Origin: Pseudomonadota bacterium
GTDB lineage: Bacteria > Pseudomonadota > Gammaproteobacteria > Steroidobacterales > Steroidobacteraceae
Direction of reading: 5' to 3'
NCBI GenBank assembly: GCA_023391815.1
Contig: JAEWAF010000118.1
Coordinates: forward strand, 65,475-129,474
Length of the DNA stretch: 64,000 nucleotides
The notes beneath the pieces were generated by a model. The model saw only the letters and a program-made list of their open reading frames with translations, ran no database searches and was not told the DNA's origin. Made by a program: the position numbers and the translations under genes. Positions 33,539 to 42,622 of this stretch are shown piece after piece; position 1 is the stretch's first letter; the number at the start of each line of letters is the position of its first letter.

Positions 33539-36500
33539 ATGACAGGATTCTCGCCGGCAATGCGCCTTCCTCACCTTCTCAAGGCGACGTTACTGCTGCT
33601 TGTCTCGACCCTCTGCAGCGCTGAATCGGTGGCACTCGAGCCGGTTCAGATCGAGCCCGCGCAACGCGATTTGTGGTCGCAGGGATCGCAGCGATTTCAC
33701 AAGCAATGGCTGATTGCGGGCGCACTCTCGCCCGAGGTCGCAAACAGCACCGACGCGGCAACGCTTGCACCGATGGAAGGCCGAGCGTTCAGCACGGATA
33801 TCGCCAACGTGCGCTGGAAGGCGCACACGTCATGGAATGAGGTCACTGATCTGAATGCGATTGCCGGTATGCCGATCGATGGCGCGCGGCGGATAGCATT
33901 CGTTGCTGGCACTCTCTCCCGGGCGCATGCGGGCGCCGCCGATCTATCGATCGGTGCGCAAGGACCGATCGCGGTATGGCTCAATGGCCAGCGCGTTTAC
34001 GAGCGCACGAAGTCCCATGCCACGTTCGCACGCGACAGCGAGCGCATCGCCGTGCAGATGAGGCAAGGCGAGAACGCGCTGCTGTTGCGTATCGAGCAAG
34101 TCGATCCAAACGCATGGCCGTTCACGGTGCGCATCGTCGAATCGGGCGCCCTGCTCGCGCGCTCCGAGCTCATCGTTCCTTATCTACGCGCCTCGGCCGA
34201 TCAGGTCGAAGTGCACACGAATCTCACTGCGGATTCAGAGGCGCCCGCCGTCGAGGTGACTGCTCTCGGCGCCGGCGGGCGCGTGCTCGCCAACGCTGCG
34301 GGGGCTCGCGGCGAATCGCTGATGCTCGACGCAAGCACCTGGCCGGAAGGCGCGTATGAATTTCGCGTCGCCACCCGGGACGCTTGGGGCCAGCCGTACG
34401 TCGTGCATCTGCCTTGGTACAAGGGCGATGTCGCGGCCGCCGCACAGCGCCTGATCGATGCGGCGGACTCCGCCAAGGACGACGTCTATGGAGCCCACCT
34501 GCGATTGCTTGCGCAGATCGTGCGAGATCGCACTAACGGTCAACTCAACTCGGCGCTTCCCGGATTGGAGGCACGCATTCATTCGCCGCTGCTCGAGTAT
34601 GAGGAAATCGAGTTGGATCGTGCGCGACGCGTCGGCAGTGTTCGGCCGGGCGGCTTCGTTCGCCTCGGTTATGTCGATGACCTCGACGGCTCGGTACAGT
34701 TCTGTCGCGCGTATTTACCTGCGAATTACAGCGACTCACAGCGTTGGCCTCTCGTGCTATCGCTCCACGGCTACAACCCCGAGAATCCGCCGCTGCATCG
34801 CTGGTGGTCCATCGATCAGCGCCACAGCGAAATCGCCGAACGCAAGAACATCATCTATATCGAGCCGCACGGCCGCGGGAATGCGCAATACATAGGCTTG
34901 GGCGAGCGAGACGTGCTCAGATGCCTGCAGGAAGCCAAGGTCAGGTTTGCCGTCGACGACGATCGCGTCTATTTGACAGGCGAGTCCATGGGCGGGCACG
35001 GCACCTGGGCGATCGCCTCGCGCAATCCACACCTTTTCGCGGCAGTCGCGCCTGTGTTCGGCGGCTGGGATTTTCGCGTGAGCACGATCAGGGGGCCGTC
35101 GCTTCCGGAGAACCAGCCGGGCAATGCGCTCGAATTTTATATCCAGGAGCGTCGCAGCTCATTCGTCAACGCGGAGAACTTGCTGAACGTGCCGCTGCTC
35201 GTCATTCACGGCGACAGTGACGCTACCGTCAGCGTCGAGAATTCCCGGCATGCGACACGCATGCTGCAGCGTTGGGGCTACAACGTCCGATATTGGGAAA
35301 TGCCCGGCTGGGGACATGAGGACCTGCAGCAGCGCCTGGTCCTCATCGACTGGTTGCTCGAACATCGCCGAGACTCTGCGCCGAGACACGTTCGCCTGCG
35401 CTCGGCGGATCTGAGTGGCGCGCGTGCGCACTGGTTCGTGGCTCGCGCGATACAGGAGCCAGAACGACTCATTCGCGCGGAGGCCGAAGTCGTGAAACCG
35501 GGCTTGGTGCGGATCGACTCGGAGAATCTCGAAGCGTTTGATCTTGCGCTTCCGCAGAGCTTGCGCGGTTCGACATCGGAGCTCCAGGTCGTATGGAACG
35601 GCAAGTCGCAGCGAGCGCAACTCGACAATGGCGTCGCGCGCATCGGCACGGCGCCGAGCAAGTCGCAAGGGCTTCGAAAGCAACCCGGCCGGGAGGGCCC
35701 GATCTCGGACATCATCACCCTGCCCTTCATGGTCGTTGTCGGCACGACCTCACGCGATCCACACATGCGGTACAGTATCGAAGAACGTGCCCGGGACCTG
35801 CAGGACGTGTGGATGGCGTGGCAGTACCAGCCGTTGCGGATCAAGCGGGACGTGGAAGTCTCGGTCGATGACGAGCGTGCGTATTCGCTCATACTGCTCG
35901 GCGGCGCCGATGCAAACGCGGTGACGCGACGGCTTGGCAAGCGCTTGCCGATGAGCGTGTCGGCTCATTCGGTCGAGGTCGATGGCAAGCGCTGGACGGT
36001 GGACGATGCCGTGCTACAGATGATCTATCCGAGCCCTCGCGCTGACAATCGCTACGTCCTCGTCGTCGCGGCCACCTCTGCCATGGGTATGCAGTTCTGG
36101 AGGCCGGAGTTCGTCGAGCCTTCGATCGGTATCGGTTTCAGCGCGAGCGATTGGTCCATCCGTGACGGACGCCGCCCGCCCCCGCAGGCGACGGTCAAAG
36201 CCTACGATCGAGAGGTCGCCTCCGGAGTCTTCGACGCGAACTGGCGACGCGACGATCGCTGGACGGTGCAAGGCGACGCCGCTGTTCGATCTGCGTGGCG
36301 CCTGCGCCGTCCGGCAATCGAGCCGTACACGCCATCCCCCGAGCGTCTCGAGGCGTACCGCGGCGATTACGACTTCGGTCAGTTCGTGGCGACCCTCTCG
36401 ATCGAAGGCAGCACGCTCGTCGCGCACGTGCCGACTCAGGCGCCGCTGCCGCTCGAGCCGAAAGGACCGAATCTGTTTCGCACCATCGCCTATCCGACCA

Positions 36501-36598
36501 AGGACACCCTCGAATTCATCGTGGATGCGCATGGCACGGTGCTCGGCGCCGAAGTCGACACTCAGGGCCGGACGATTTTCGGCAAGAAGCTGAAGTAG
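33539..36598 (+). CDS. Large exported multi-domain esterase (prolyl-oligopeptidase / CE-like hydrolase)
   Basis: The ATG at 33539 follows an aagaaggg Shine-Dalgarno and starts a signal peptide (LLKATLLLLVSTLCSA), giving 1019 residues. An N-terminal beta-rich region (about 30-330) precedes an alpha/beta hydrolase domain: RWPLVLSLHGYNP, YLTGESMGGHGTW (nucleophile Ser), VIHGDSDATV (Asp) and GWGHED (His). A long C-terminal part of unknown fold ends in a DUF3471-like strand set. The architecture fits polysaccharide esterases or peptidase-like hydrolases. It is divergent from the GH27 galactosidase and probably removes acyl groups from the same polymer; this is contextual inference. Confidence 0.78.
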   Translation: MTGFSPAMRLPHLLKATLLLLVSTLCSAESVALEPVQIEPAQRDLWSQGSQRFHKQWLIAGALSPEVANSTDAATLAPMEGRAFSTDIANVRWKAHTSWNEVTDLNAIAGMPIDGARRIAFVAGTLSRAHAGAADLSIGAQGPIAVWLNGQRVYERTKSHATFARDSERIAVQMRQGENALLLRIEQVDPNAWPFTVRIVESGALLARSELIVPYLRASADQVEVHTNLTADSEAPAVEVTALGAGGRVLANAAGARGESLMLDASTWPEGAYEFRVATRDAWGQPYVVHLPWYKGDVAAAAQRLIDAADSAKDDVYGAHLRLLAQIVRDRTNGQLNSALPGLEARIHSPLLEYEEIELDRARRVGSVRPGGFVRLGYVDDLDGSVQFCRAYLPANYSDSQRWPLVLSLHGYNPENPPLHRWWSIDQRHSEIAERKNIIYIEPHGRGNAQYIGLGERDVLRCLQEAKVRFAVDDDRVYLTGESMGGHGTWAIASRNPHLFAAVAPVFGGWDFRVSTIRGPSLPENQPGNALEFYIQERRSSFVNAENLLNVPLLVIHGDSDATVSVENSRHATRMLQRWGYNVRYWEMPGWGHEDLQQRLVLIDWLLEHRRDSAPRHVRLRSADLSGARAHWFVARAIQEPERLIRAEAEVVKPGLVRIDSENLEAFDLALPQSLRGSTSELQVVWNGKSQRAQLDNGVARIGTAPSKSQGLRKQPGREGPISDIITLPFMVVVGTTSRDPHMRYSIEERARDLQDVWMAWQYQPLRIKRDVEVSVDDERAYSLILLGGADANAVTRRLGKRLPMSVSAHSVEVDGKRWTVDDAVLQMIYPSPRADNRYVLVVAATSAMGMQFWRPEFVEPSIGIGFSASDWSIRDGRRPPPQATVKAYDREVASGVFDANWRRDDRWTVQGDAAVRSAWRLRRPAIEPYTPSPERLEAYRGDYDFGQFVATLSIEGSTLVAHVPTQAPLPLEPKGPNLFRTIAYPTKDTLEFIVDAHGTVLGAEVDTQGRTIFGKKLK

Positions 36599-36628
36599 CG
36601 TGTGAGGTTCGCGAGATCATCACACGCT
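36597..36628. terminator. Bidirectional terminator-like hairpin
   Basis: A perfect 9-bp inverted repeat (agcgtgtga and tcacacgct) with a 14-nt loop lies between the convergent stops at 36598 and 36640. Confidence 0.55.
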
Positions 36629-36639
36629 GCAGTCTTCCG

Positions 36640-37464
36640 TCAGTTGGCGGCCGGCGGCTTGTTGCGATCGTTCACCGACTGCTCGATCAGCGTCGCGACA
36701 CCGCGAGGATCTTCCTGTTGCGCGACGTGTCCTCCAGGAAACGTGCGAATCGTCCAGCCTCGAGCAACGGCGTGCTGCCAGCTCTTGTCCGTCTTCGCTC
36801 GCTCCGCGGCCGACTTGTCCTTCGGAACGAAAGCGACATAGGTCACCGGCAGCGCCAGCGCGGCGGGATTCTTATAGGAGACCGGCTGGTTGAAGCATTT
36901 GATCGAGTGCTTCACGCTGTGCGGTGGCGGCGTGCCGGGCTTGACCCAGGGCACTTGCATGAAGCCGTCCGCGAAGCGTGAGGGATCCTGCTGCCTGCCG
37001 CCAAAAAGATCCCACAGCGACATGCCATCGTCGGGCACGGCGGCGTCGAGGAACACGACATGACGAATGCGCTCGGGGATCCGATCCATCACACCCGTGA
37101 TTACCATCCCGCCGTAACTGTGCCCTGTCAGCACCACGTCGTGCAGGTCCTCGAACAAGATCAAATTGACCACGTCGTTGATGTGGGTTTGCAGATCGAT
37201 GTCGGGACTGTTGAGGTGTTCGCGCTCGCCGAGGCCCGTGAGCGTAGCGCGGTAGACCGTGTGGCCATCGTCGCTGAGAAACTTCCCAGTACTCTTCCAC
37301 TCCCAGCCTCCGGCAGTGGCGCCGTGAACGAGCACGAACGTGTACTTTTCACTCCCTGCGTAGGCAGGTGTTCCAACAGAAACCAAGGCGAAGAAGCCAA
37401 CCAGCAGTGCAAACACACGAAGCACGGCTCGTGTGCTCGCAAATCGGATCATGTTATGCGCCAC
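36640..37464 (-). CDS. Alpha/beta hydrolase (methylesterase / hydroxynitrile-lyase-like family)
   Basis: The 274-residue protein has an N-terminal signal peptide or anchor (VLRVFALLVGFFALVSVG). It shows TFVLVHGATAGGWEW with the oxyanion His-Gly, LTGLGEREH, the nucleophile elbow LTGHSYGGM (Ser116) and a C-terminal GGHVAQQEDP with the catalytic His. These features match the EstC / plant methylesterase-like group, which hydrolyses small aromatic or alicyclic esters. An in-frame ATG at 37452 is an alternative start. No operon partner is evident. Confidence 0.82.
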   Translation of the reverse strand: MAHNMIRFASTRAVLRVFALLVGFFALVSVGTPAYAGSEKYTFVLVHGATAGGWEWKSTGKFLSDDGHTVYRATLTGLGEREHLNSPDIDLQTHINDVVNLILFEDLHDVVLTGHSYGGMVITGVMDRIPERIRHVVFLDAAVPDDGMSLWDLFGGRQQDPSRFADGFMQVPWVKPGTPPPHSVKHSIKCFNQPVSYKNPAALALPVTYVAFVPKDKSAAERAKTDKSWQHAVARGWTIRTFPGGHVAQQEDPRGVATLIEQSVNDRNKPPAAN

Positions 37465-37612
37465 AGTCTTTACCCCGATGCCTCAAATCAAAGAAGCAGG
37501 ATCGTGCAGTTCCACACGATCGATTCGGGCAACTGTAACGAGCAACTACTGTTCTCGCAATTTACTCGTACAAATGCGTCCTCCCTGATCCATCGTATCG
37601 CCAGGCTCTACG

Positions 37613-38179
37613 TCACTTCTGGGTCGATCGCGCTGGCAACAGACTGGCGCTCAGTAAAACTTCAGCGTACTCGCCACTCATATTTGCCAATGCCACGCGA
37701 TGTATGTCTTCAGCAGAACGCGGCTGACCATCGAGGTCCGGTCGGTCATACGTGTAGCAAGCGTCGGCCACGACCTTGCAGTCAAAGCCCAAGCAAGCAG
37801 CACTGCGAACACTAGCCTCCACCGACATATTCGTGCTCACACCGACAAACACCAGGGAACGGATACCTCGTTGATGCAGCCAGCGCTCGAGGCCGCTTTG
37901 GGCAAACGCGTCTGTGACATGCTTGTCCACGACATGCTCGGACGCCAGCGGTGCCATTCGCTCCTGAAACTCGGCACCGGACTGACCCGGCCAAAAGGGC
38001 GAGCCCGGGGTGCGCGATAGATGGCGTACATGAACAATGGGCTGACCGCGCTCGCGCCAGTGATCCAGCAGTTGTCCGATTCGTGCCTCAGCATCAGGAT
38101 TGTTACGCGGGCCGGCGTTCGCCATGCCCTTCTGCATATCGACAATGATGAGCGCTGTGAGCTGGCTCGAGGACGTCAT
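37613..38179 (-). CDS. Isochorismatase-fold protein lacking the catalytic cysteine
   Basis: The start at 38179 forms an ATGA overlap with the upstream stop and gives 188 residues. The isochorismatase/cysteine-hydrolase fold is clear: ALIIVDMQKGM with Asp14, VVDKHVTDAF with Lys86, and VGVSTNMSVEASVR at the usual Cys position. There the expected TNxCVE is TNMSVE, so the nucleophile is Ser119 instead of Cys. Nicotinamidase- or N-carbamoyl-type amidohydrolase chemistry is therefore doubtful. The protein may be an isochorismatase-like hydrolase that needs no Cys, a Ser variant, or a binding protein. It is translationally coupled to the metallophosphoesterase. Confidence 0.82.
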   Translation of the reverse strand: MTSSSQLTALIIVDMQKGMANAGPRNNPDAEARIGQLLDHWRERGQPIVHVRHLSRTPGSPFWPGQSGAEFQERMAPLASEHVVDKHVTDAFAQSGLERWLHQRGIRSLVFVGVSTNMSVEASVRSAACLGFDCKVVADACYTYDRPDLDGQPRSAEDIHRVALANMSGEYAEVLLSASLLPARSTQK

Positions 38180-38898
38180 TGCATATACCCGGTCAACAAG
38201 GCCTTCTCCCAATCAAGGCAACCGCGCAACCGCGCCAGCTCGGCCATTTGCCGATGAGGATAGGGGACGGTGAACATTTCCGCCGTCCACCCCGATGGGC
38301 CGCGCTGGAGGATCGCATATCGCGCATCGGGTGATCCCGACTCGATCACGTGCGGATGCGGATAGTCGTCCGCATAGGCTTGCAAGCCGACACTCCCGGG
38401 GTTGACGATCAGGCCGCCGTGAACCGTACGCACACTACGAGCCACATGAGTGTGACCGCATAGGATGAGCTCTACACGATGCCCACCCAATCGTTGCTCC
38501 ACCTCTGCTGAAGTAGCCGGACGTTCTGCACTTTGCAGCAGCGTCACGTTATCGGCGCCCGGCGCGCCATGACAGAGCAGCACATGCTCGCTGAATTTCT
38601 GCGTATGGGTCAGGCCGCTCAGCCACTCGAACTCCGGCGCGCCCAACTCCGAGTGAGCATAGCGATCTGCGAAAGCGGCATTCGAACTCAATTGCAGAAT
38701 CTGCCGCTCATGGTTGCCAGCAAGATGCACCCAATCCTGGAGCATCAAATACTGGGCCGTTTCACGCGGTAACAAGGGACCGGACAGACTGTCGCCCAAG
38801 TTGACCACTGCATCCACACCACGATTCTTGAAGTCTGCGACGACCGCTTGCAGGGCAGCCAGGTTGCCGTGGATATCGGATACAACAGCGATGCGCAT
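38176..38898 (-). CDS. Metallophosphoesterase (YfcE/MJ0936-like calcineurin fold)
   Basis: The 240-residue cytoplasmic protein has all dinuclear-metal motifs of the family: VVSDIHGN (DxH), VVNLGDSLSGP (GD), LAGNHER (GNH), LLCHGAPG and LILCGHTHVA (GHTH). This group hydrolyses phosphodiesters or phosphomonoesters with Mn or similar metals; the physiological substrate is not evident. Its TGA overlaps the ATG of the isochorismatase-fold gene, implying coordinated production. Confidence 0.88.
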   Translation of the reverse strand: MRIAVVSDIHGNLAALQAVVADFKNRGVDAVVNLGDSLSGPLLPRETAQYLMLQDWVHLAGNHERQILQLSSNAAFADRYAHSELGAPEFEWLSGLTHTQKFSEHVLLCHGAPGADNVTLLQSAERPATSAEVEQRLGGHRVELILCGHTHVARSVRTVHGGLIVNPGSVGLQAYADDYPHPHVIESGSPDARYAILQRGPSGWTAEMFTVPYPHRQMAELARLRGCLDWEKALLTGYMQ

Positions 38899-39204
38899 AA
38901 TGTCGTCGATGCTAGCTGAAAACCATCACAGCGACGAGTCGTTCGTCCGTGCTCACCTCAGCAACCAGCGCGACTGTTCCCAGATGTCATAGGTCCTATC
39001 GAAACTGGCGGTCGCGAGCTCACGCTGATGTTTCTTCATGCCGCGCCGAATGCTCGGTCCCGGAACTGACACATAGGCCATCATTCTCGGGCCCGGAATA
39101 TTGGTGTCCATCGCCGCAAGCTTTGGGCTCGGCACGCTGAAGCGCCGAGCAACGTTGAGCGGTACCACCTCCGCATCGTCCTCGATCGCTGAAAAATCGG
39201 GTCA
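38899..39204. other. Interval without a confident gene
   Basis: About 300 bp separate the metallophosphoesterase start from the DUF262-protein stop. A minus-strand frame opening with GTG at 39168 and ending at 38953 (71 residues, containing PGPSIRRGMKKHQREL) is in the same frame as the DUF262 gene and is separated from it by two adjacent TGA codons. It could be a tiny gene or a former C-terminal extension; I cannot support either. Confidence 0.3.
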
Positions 39205-41469
39205 TCAGGCAAACCGCTGCTGGATGTACTCATGCATGTGGCTCGCCGGCAATGCTGGAGAGGAGGCACCCGCTCGGATGTAGAACTCCTCTGTCGCGCC
39301 CGACTTCAGGAACACCGGCTTACTGCTCGGCGCGCACTCGACTGCCAGGAATCGCTTTCCGTCGAGCTCTCCAAAGCCGGGCTTCACGCATGCGAACACA
39401 CTCGATCCCAGCTGCGCCTTGATGAGATTATCGAGATGCAGCGCGAGCTTGTCTTCGTTTGTGAAGTTATCCCGGTCGAGACCGACCACTTCACCACCGT
39501 CATCGACGCCGATGAACAACGTGCCGCCCTTGGAGTTCAGAAAGGCGGCAATCGTCTTGAGCACTGCATGCTCCATTTTCGGATCGGGCTGACCCGTATG
39601 CAGATTCACTCGCAGCGTAGCCTTGAACTCGGTTTGCGGCCCCTCCCCGCGCGCGATTCGTGAACCCAAAGACTCATCTTCGAATGCGACGGTTTCTCCG
39701 TGAGTGAGGCGCTCGAAGCCATCGAAGATGACCTTTGCGATCCCCTTGCGCCGCAATTCCAGAAACTGCTGATACTCCATCTCTTCCCATCCACTCGGCA
39801 GCGCATGCCAGTAACTCTGGTCCGCACGTTCTTTCGGCGTCAGGCGAGCCCAATACTTCGGGAAGTATTCGGACGGCGGTGTATCGGCGATGGATGTGTT
39901 GTCGTTCCACTCGAGCAACGCATAGTTTGCAATCTGGTTGGTGTCTCGAACCGCATCGAAACCAAGCTGGCTCAGATACTTTTTCGGAAAGAGATGATGC
40001 CGTTCCACCGCCGACCTGATCGATTGTATCGACGGATCGAGCACATCTTTCGTGTACTTCTTCGAGAACAGCGCACGAGCGTTAAGCAAGTTCAATGACG
40101 CGAAGTAGGCATACAGCAACGGACTGGTCGCGGAAGACGTATCGAGACGGCTTGGCAGCGTCACGGCCCAAAAATCCTTCGTGAGCTCAGACACCATCAC
40201 CCGCTCGATCCACGAGAGAAAATCGGCCGCGGTGTTCACCGCACGCAGGGCAGCCAAGTCCTTTTCCATCTCCGACTCAGGTGCGCCACTCGTGTACCTC
40301 CCCGTCATCGAAGCCATGAAGTACCAGCGGCCGATGACCTGCCCGAGCGTGTGCGGACGCACTCGCAGCTCGATGCGGCCGATCAGATATAAAATGTACG
40401 TGTAGAAGACCGTGATCTTCGAGCTGATCAGATTTGCACCCGTGAATCCGCTCTGTCGCAGAATGCCCAGAAAGTCGTGCCAATGCGCCAGGTTCAACGC
40501 ATGCGACTGCGCCTCTTTGAGACGGCTAAACTGCACATCGCGCTGCTCCGGACTGAACTGCTGCGTATCCATGTCTTTGCCGCGCAGTACCGAGTATGCG
40601 GACTTCAGCCGCGCTCTTCGGAATGCGAAACCAACGGCAACGCGTAGCAACTGATCGGGCGATGGATCGACGAAGTGATTGAACGAGCTCGCGCCGGTCG
40701 TGCTCGGCAGACGCGCCTTGCGACAGAACTCTTCCAGCTCCTTCCGGCCTTCTTCCCAGAAAACGGACATCAGCGTCAAGATGAAGTCCGCCTGATTGAG
40801 CTTCTTACCCTCGCTGTTGATCCGAACGAACACTTCCGCAACTTGCTCTTCGTCGATGTTCGCGGAGAGCTGAAGGGTGGCGAACGGATAGCTGGTCAGA
40901 TTGAACAGCTTCTGGAGAGACTGCTCGCAGCGCTTGCGCTCCTCCGGTGCCAGCGTGCTGCCGTTCTTATCTCGATGTGCGGAGAGTTTCTCTATGTACT
41001 CGCCGACGATTCGATACTGGCTGGCTGCTGGCGCGAACAGCTCGGAGATGTTCGGCAGAAACTCCGGATTTCTCCGGACGGCCGCGTCGCAGACTTCGAA
41101 CGTACCGTCGGTAGGACGAAATGTGATCTCGATCGTCTCGGTCGAGTAATCCTCGCGCACCACCGGAATGCCTTTGAGGACGGCGTATAAGGACGTGAGT
41201 CGCTGTTGACCGTCGACGATGAGGAGCTGCGGCACCTTCTGATGATTGTTCGTCCCGATTTGCTTCGTCTTACCGCCGAGGTAGTTCTCCCAGAACAGAA
41301 AATATCCGACGGGGTAACCGCGGAACATCGAGTCGAAGAGATCGCGAACCTTAGAGTTCTTCCAAACAAAAGGCCGCTGGATGTCCGGCAGCCCGATCTC
41401 ACCCATCTCGATGTCATCGATCAGTTTCGACAGCGAGTAGCCCACTTCCTTGAATAACGTCGTGCTCAT
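39205..41469 (-). CDS. DUF262 - HNH-like - Schlafen AlbA_2 fusion, candidate anti-phage nuclease
   Basis: The 754-residue protein opens with a DUF262 (GmrSD/ParB-like) domain: GEIGLPDIQRPFVW (residues 24-36) and the NTP-binding VDGQQRLTSL (DGQQR at 86-90). A DUF1524/HNH-like nuclease region follows (ERHHLFPKKYL with His491/492 and TNQIANYALLEW). The C-terminus (about 609-754) is an AlbA_2 Schlafen-type domain: EFKATL, AFLNSKGGTLFIGVDDGG and EFYIRAGAS. DUF262-DUF1524 proteins include type IV restriction enzymes and phage-defence nucleases, and AlbA_2 domains occur in RNA-targeting or regulatory Schlafen-like proteins. No other defence gene is adjacent. Confidence 0.85.
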   Translation of the reverse strand: MSTTLFKEVGYSLSKLIDDIEMGEIGLPDIQRPFVWKNSKVRDLFDSMFRGYPVGYFLFWENYLGGKTKQIGTNNHQKVPQLLIVDGQQRLTSLYAVLKGIPVVREDYSTETIEITFRPTDGTFEVCDAAVRRNPEFLPNISELFAPAASQYRIVGEYIEKLSAHRDKNGSTLAPEERKRCEQSLQKLFNLTSYPFATLQLSANIDEEQVAEVFVRINSEGKKLNQADFILTLMSVFWEEGRKELEEFCRKARLPSTTGASSFNHFVDPSPDQLLRVAVGFAFRRARLKSAYSVLRGKDMDTQQFSPEQRDVQFSRLKEAQSHALNLAHWHDFLGILRQSGFTGANLISSKITVFYTYILYLIGRIELRVRPHTLGQVIGRWYFMASMTGRYTSGAPESEMEKDLAALRAVNTAADFLSWIERVMVSELTKDFWAVTLPSRLDTSSATSPLLYAYFASLNLLNARALFSKKYTKDVLDPSIQSIRSAVERHHLFPKKYLSQLGFDAVRDTNQIANYALLEWNDNTSIADTPPSEYFPKYWARLTPKERADQSYWHALPSGWEEMEYQQFLELRRKGIAKVIFDGFERLTHGETVAFEDESLGSRIARGEGPQTEFKATLRVNLHTGQPDPKMEHAVLKTIAAFLNSKGGTLFIGVDDGGEVVGLDRDNFTNEDKLALHLDNLIKAQLGSSVFACVKPGFGELDGKRFLAVECAPSSKPVFLKSGATEEFYIRAGASSPALPASHMHEYIQQRFA

Positions 41470-41880
41470 GCGACTACCTCTACCCCGCCCATCGTTCCGG
41501 GCCCATCGTCTCTAGTCGATTCTCGCGGATCGGAGCGTCCGCCCTCGATCGAGTGCTCGTCGATCGTAGATCTCTGTTATCGGAATGTACAGGAACGTCC
41601 AACGGCTTGACGAGATGCGGATCGCAGTCGGCGCGTTTCACGTGGATGCGTTGTCAACCCTGATCTTCATATCCTGGCCATCTCGGTTTCAACTTGAGCC
41701 TTTCAGCCCGCGGGCCGGCGAGTCGTCGAGAAAAATTACATATATGCTCACGCAGCATGACGTCAGCATGGGGGTGCTGCTAGCCTGCTTTCCGCCATGT
41801 AATAACAATCAACTTGAATTGGCAGGTCGGTACATCCGACCGCGATCCTGAAATTGACAATCAACGGAAGAGGTACCCCC
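41470..41880. other. Divergent intergenic region
   Basis: About 410 bp lie between the starts of the DUF262 gene and the lipoprotein gene. No gene, repeat or clear promoter box was recognised; only the Shine-Dalgarno-like ggaagagg before 41881 stands out. Local AT content rises near 41730-41830, a likely promoter area. Confidence 0.4.
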
Positions 41881-42558
41881 ATGTGGAGTCGTCGCGCAAC
41901 CGCCGGCAAGAGCGGCATGATCGGTATCATCAGCGCAATTATTTTGTTTGGCTGTGCAACCCACTCACCGAAGCCGGGCCAGGGAGATCCCCCGCTCAGC
42001 GCGCAGGGAGAGTCTCCCCGGGCCGGCGGTGTCATCGATGCAGACGCTGACATAAACAGCCTTTTATACGAGGCATTTCGCAGTCGAGCGCGCGCCGAAG
42101 ATACCGCTCGGGTCGCCGTTCAAACGATCAAGGATCCGGCCCGGCTGATGCAAGTTCGGCAGGCCTATACGGCAGCAGCCGCCACCGGCAACGCCCTGCT
42201 CGAAGCCTACAAAGCAACGATCGAGGAGAAGTTGTTTCAACAACCCGCCGTGCCCTCCACGGGTCCCTCTCTCAAAAAGCTGGTTGAACAGATGCTGAAG
42301 GATGAGGAGAGCCTCAACAAGTTGGTGTACGCAAATCCGGCGGTCCAGAGTGTACAAGCGGTGGCTGCAGTCATCGATGCACTCAACGGTGTTTACAAGT
42401 TGGTCTGGGGCTGGTTGAGCGATCGACGCGAGGCGCAGCAGAAGGACAAGCAAGCGTACCTGGATCGGGTCCGCACACGCGTCGACGAGTATCGATGGCA
42501 CAGCTGGGACAAGATCACCAATCAGCCATCGCCAGCGTCGGGCCCGTCAGGCCAGTAG
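41881..42558 (+). CDS. Lipoprotein of unknown function
   Basis: The ATG at 41881 follows ggaagagg and gives 225 residues; a frame from 41854 is longer but lacks that spacing. The N-terminus ends in a lipobox (IILFGCATHSP), so the protein is lipid-anchored. The mature chain is helical (EAFRSRARAEDTARVAVQTI, ARLMQVRQAYTAAAATGNALLEAYKA), with a mid-protein hydrophobic segment near VQAVAAVIDALNGVYKLVWG. No known family is recognised. The metzincin/OmpA gene follows 64 bp downstream, so the two are probably co-expressed and may act together at the envelope. Confidence 0.7.
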   Translation: MWSRRATAGKSGMIGIISAIILFGCATHSPKPGQGDPPLSAQGESPRAGGVIDADADINSLLYEAFRSRARAEDTARVAVQTIKDPARLMQVRQAYTAAAATGNALLEAYKATIEEKLFQQPAVPSTGPSLKKLVEQMLKDEESLNKLVYANPAVQSVQAVAAVIDALNGVYKLVWGWLSDRREAQQKDKQAYLDRVRTRVDEYRWHSWDKITNQPSPASGPSGQ

Positions 42559-42622
42559 AGAAGCACGTCGGACATCGGTTCGCCCAGCGATCGGATCGTC
42601 GATCTCTATGAGGAGATTCTTT

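Noticed and set aside
36700..37000. Long antisense frames over the alpha/beta hydrolase and over several TonB receptors
   Set aside because: They mirror GC-rich codon usage of the real gene on the other strand and show no domain signatures.
38953..39168. 71-codon frame downstream of the DUF262 gene
   Set aside because: No family recognised, GTG start without clear ribosome site, and separated from the DUF262 frame by two stop codons; not enough to call a gene.
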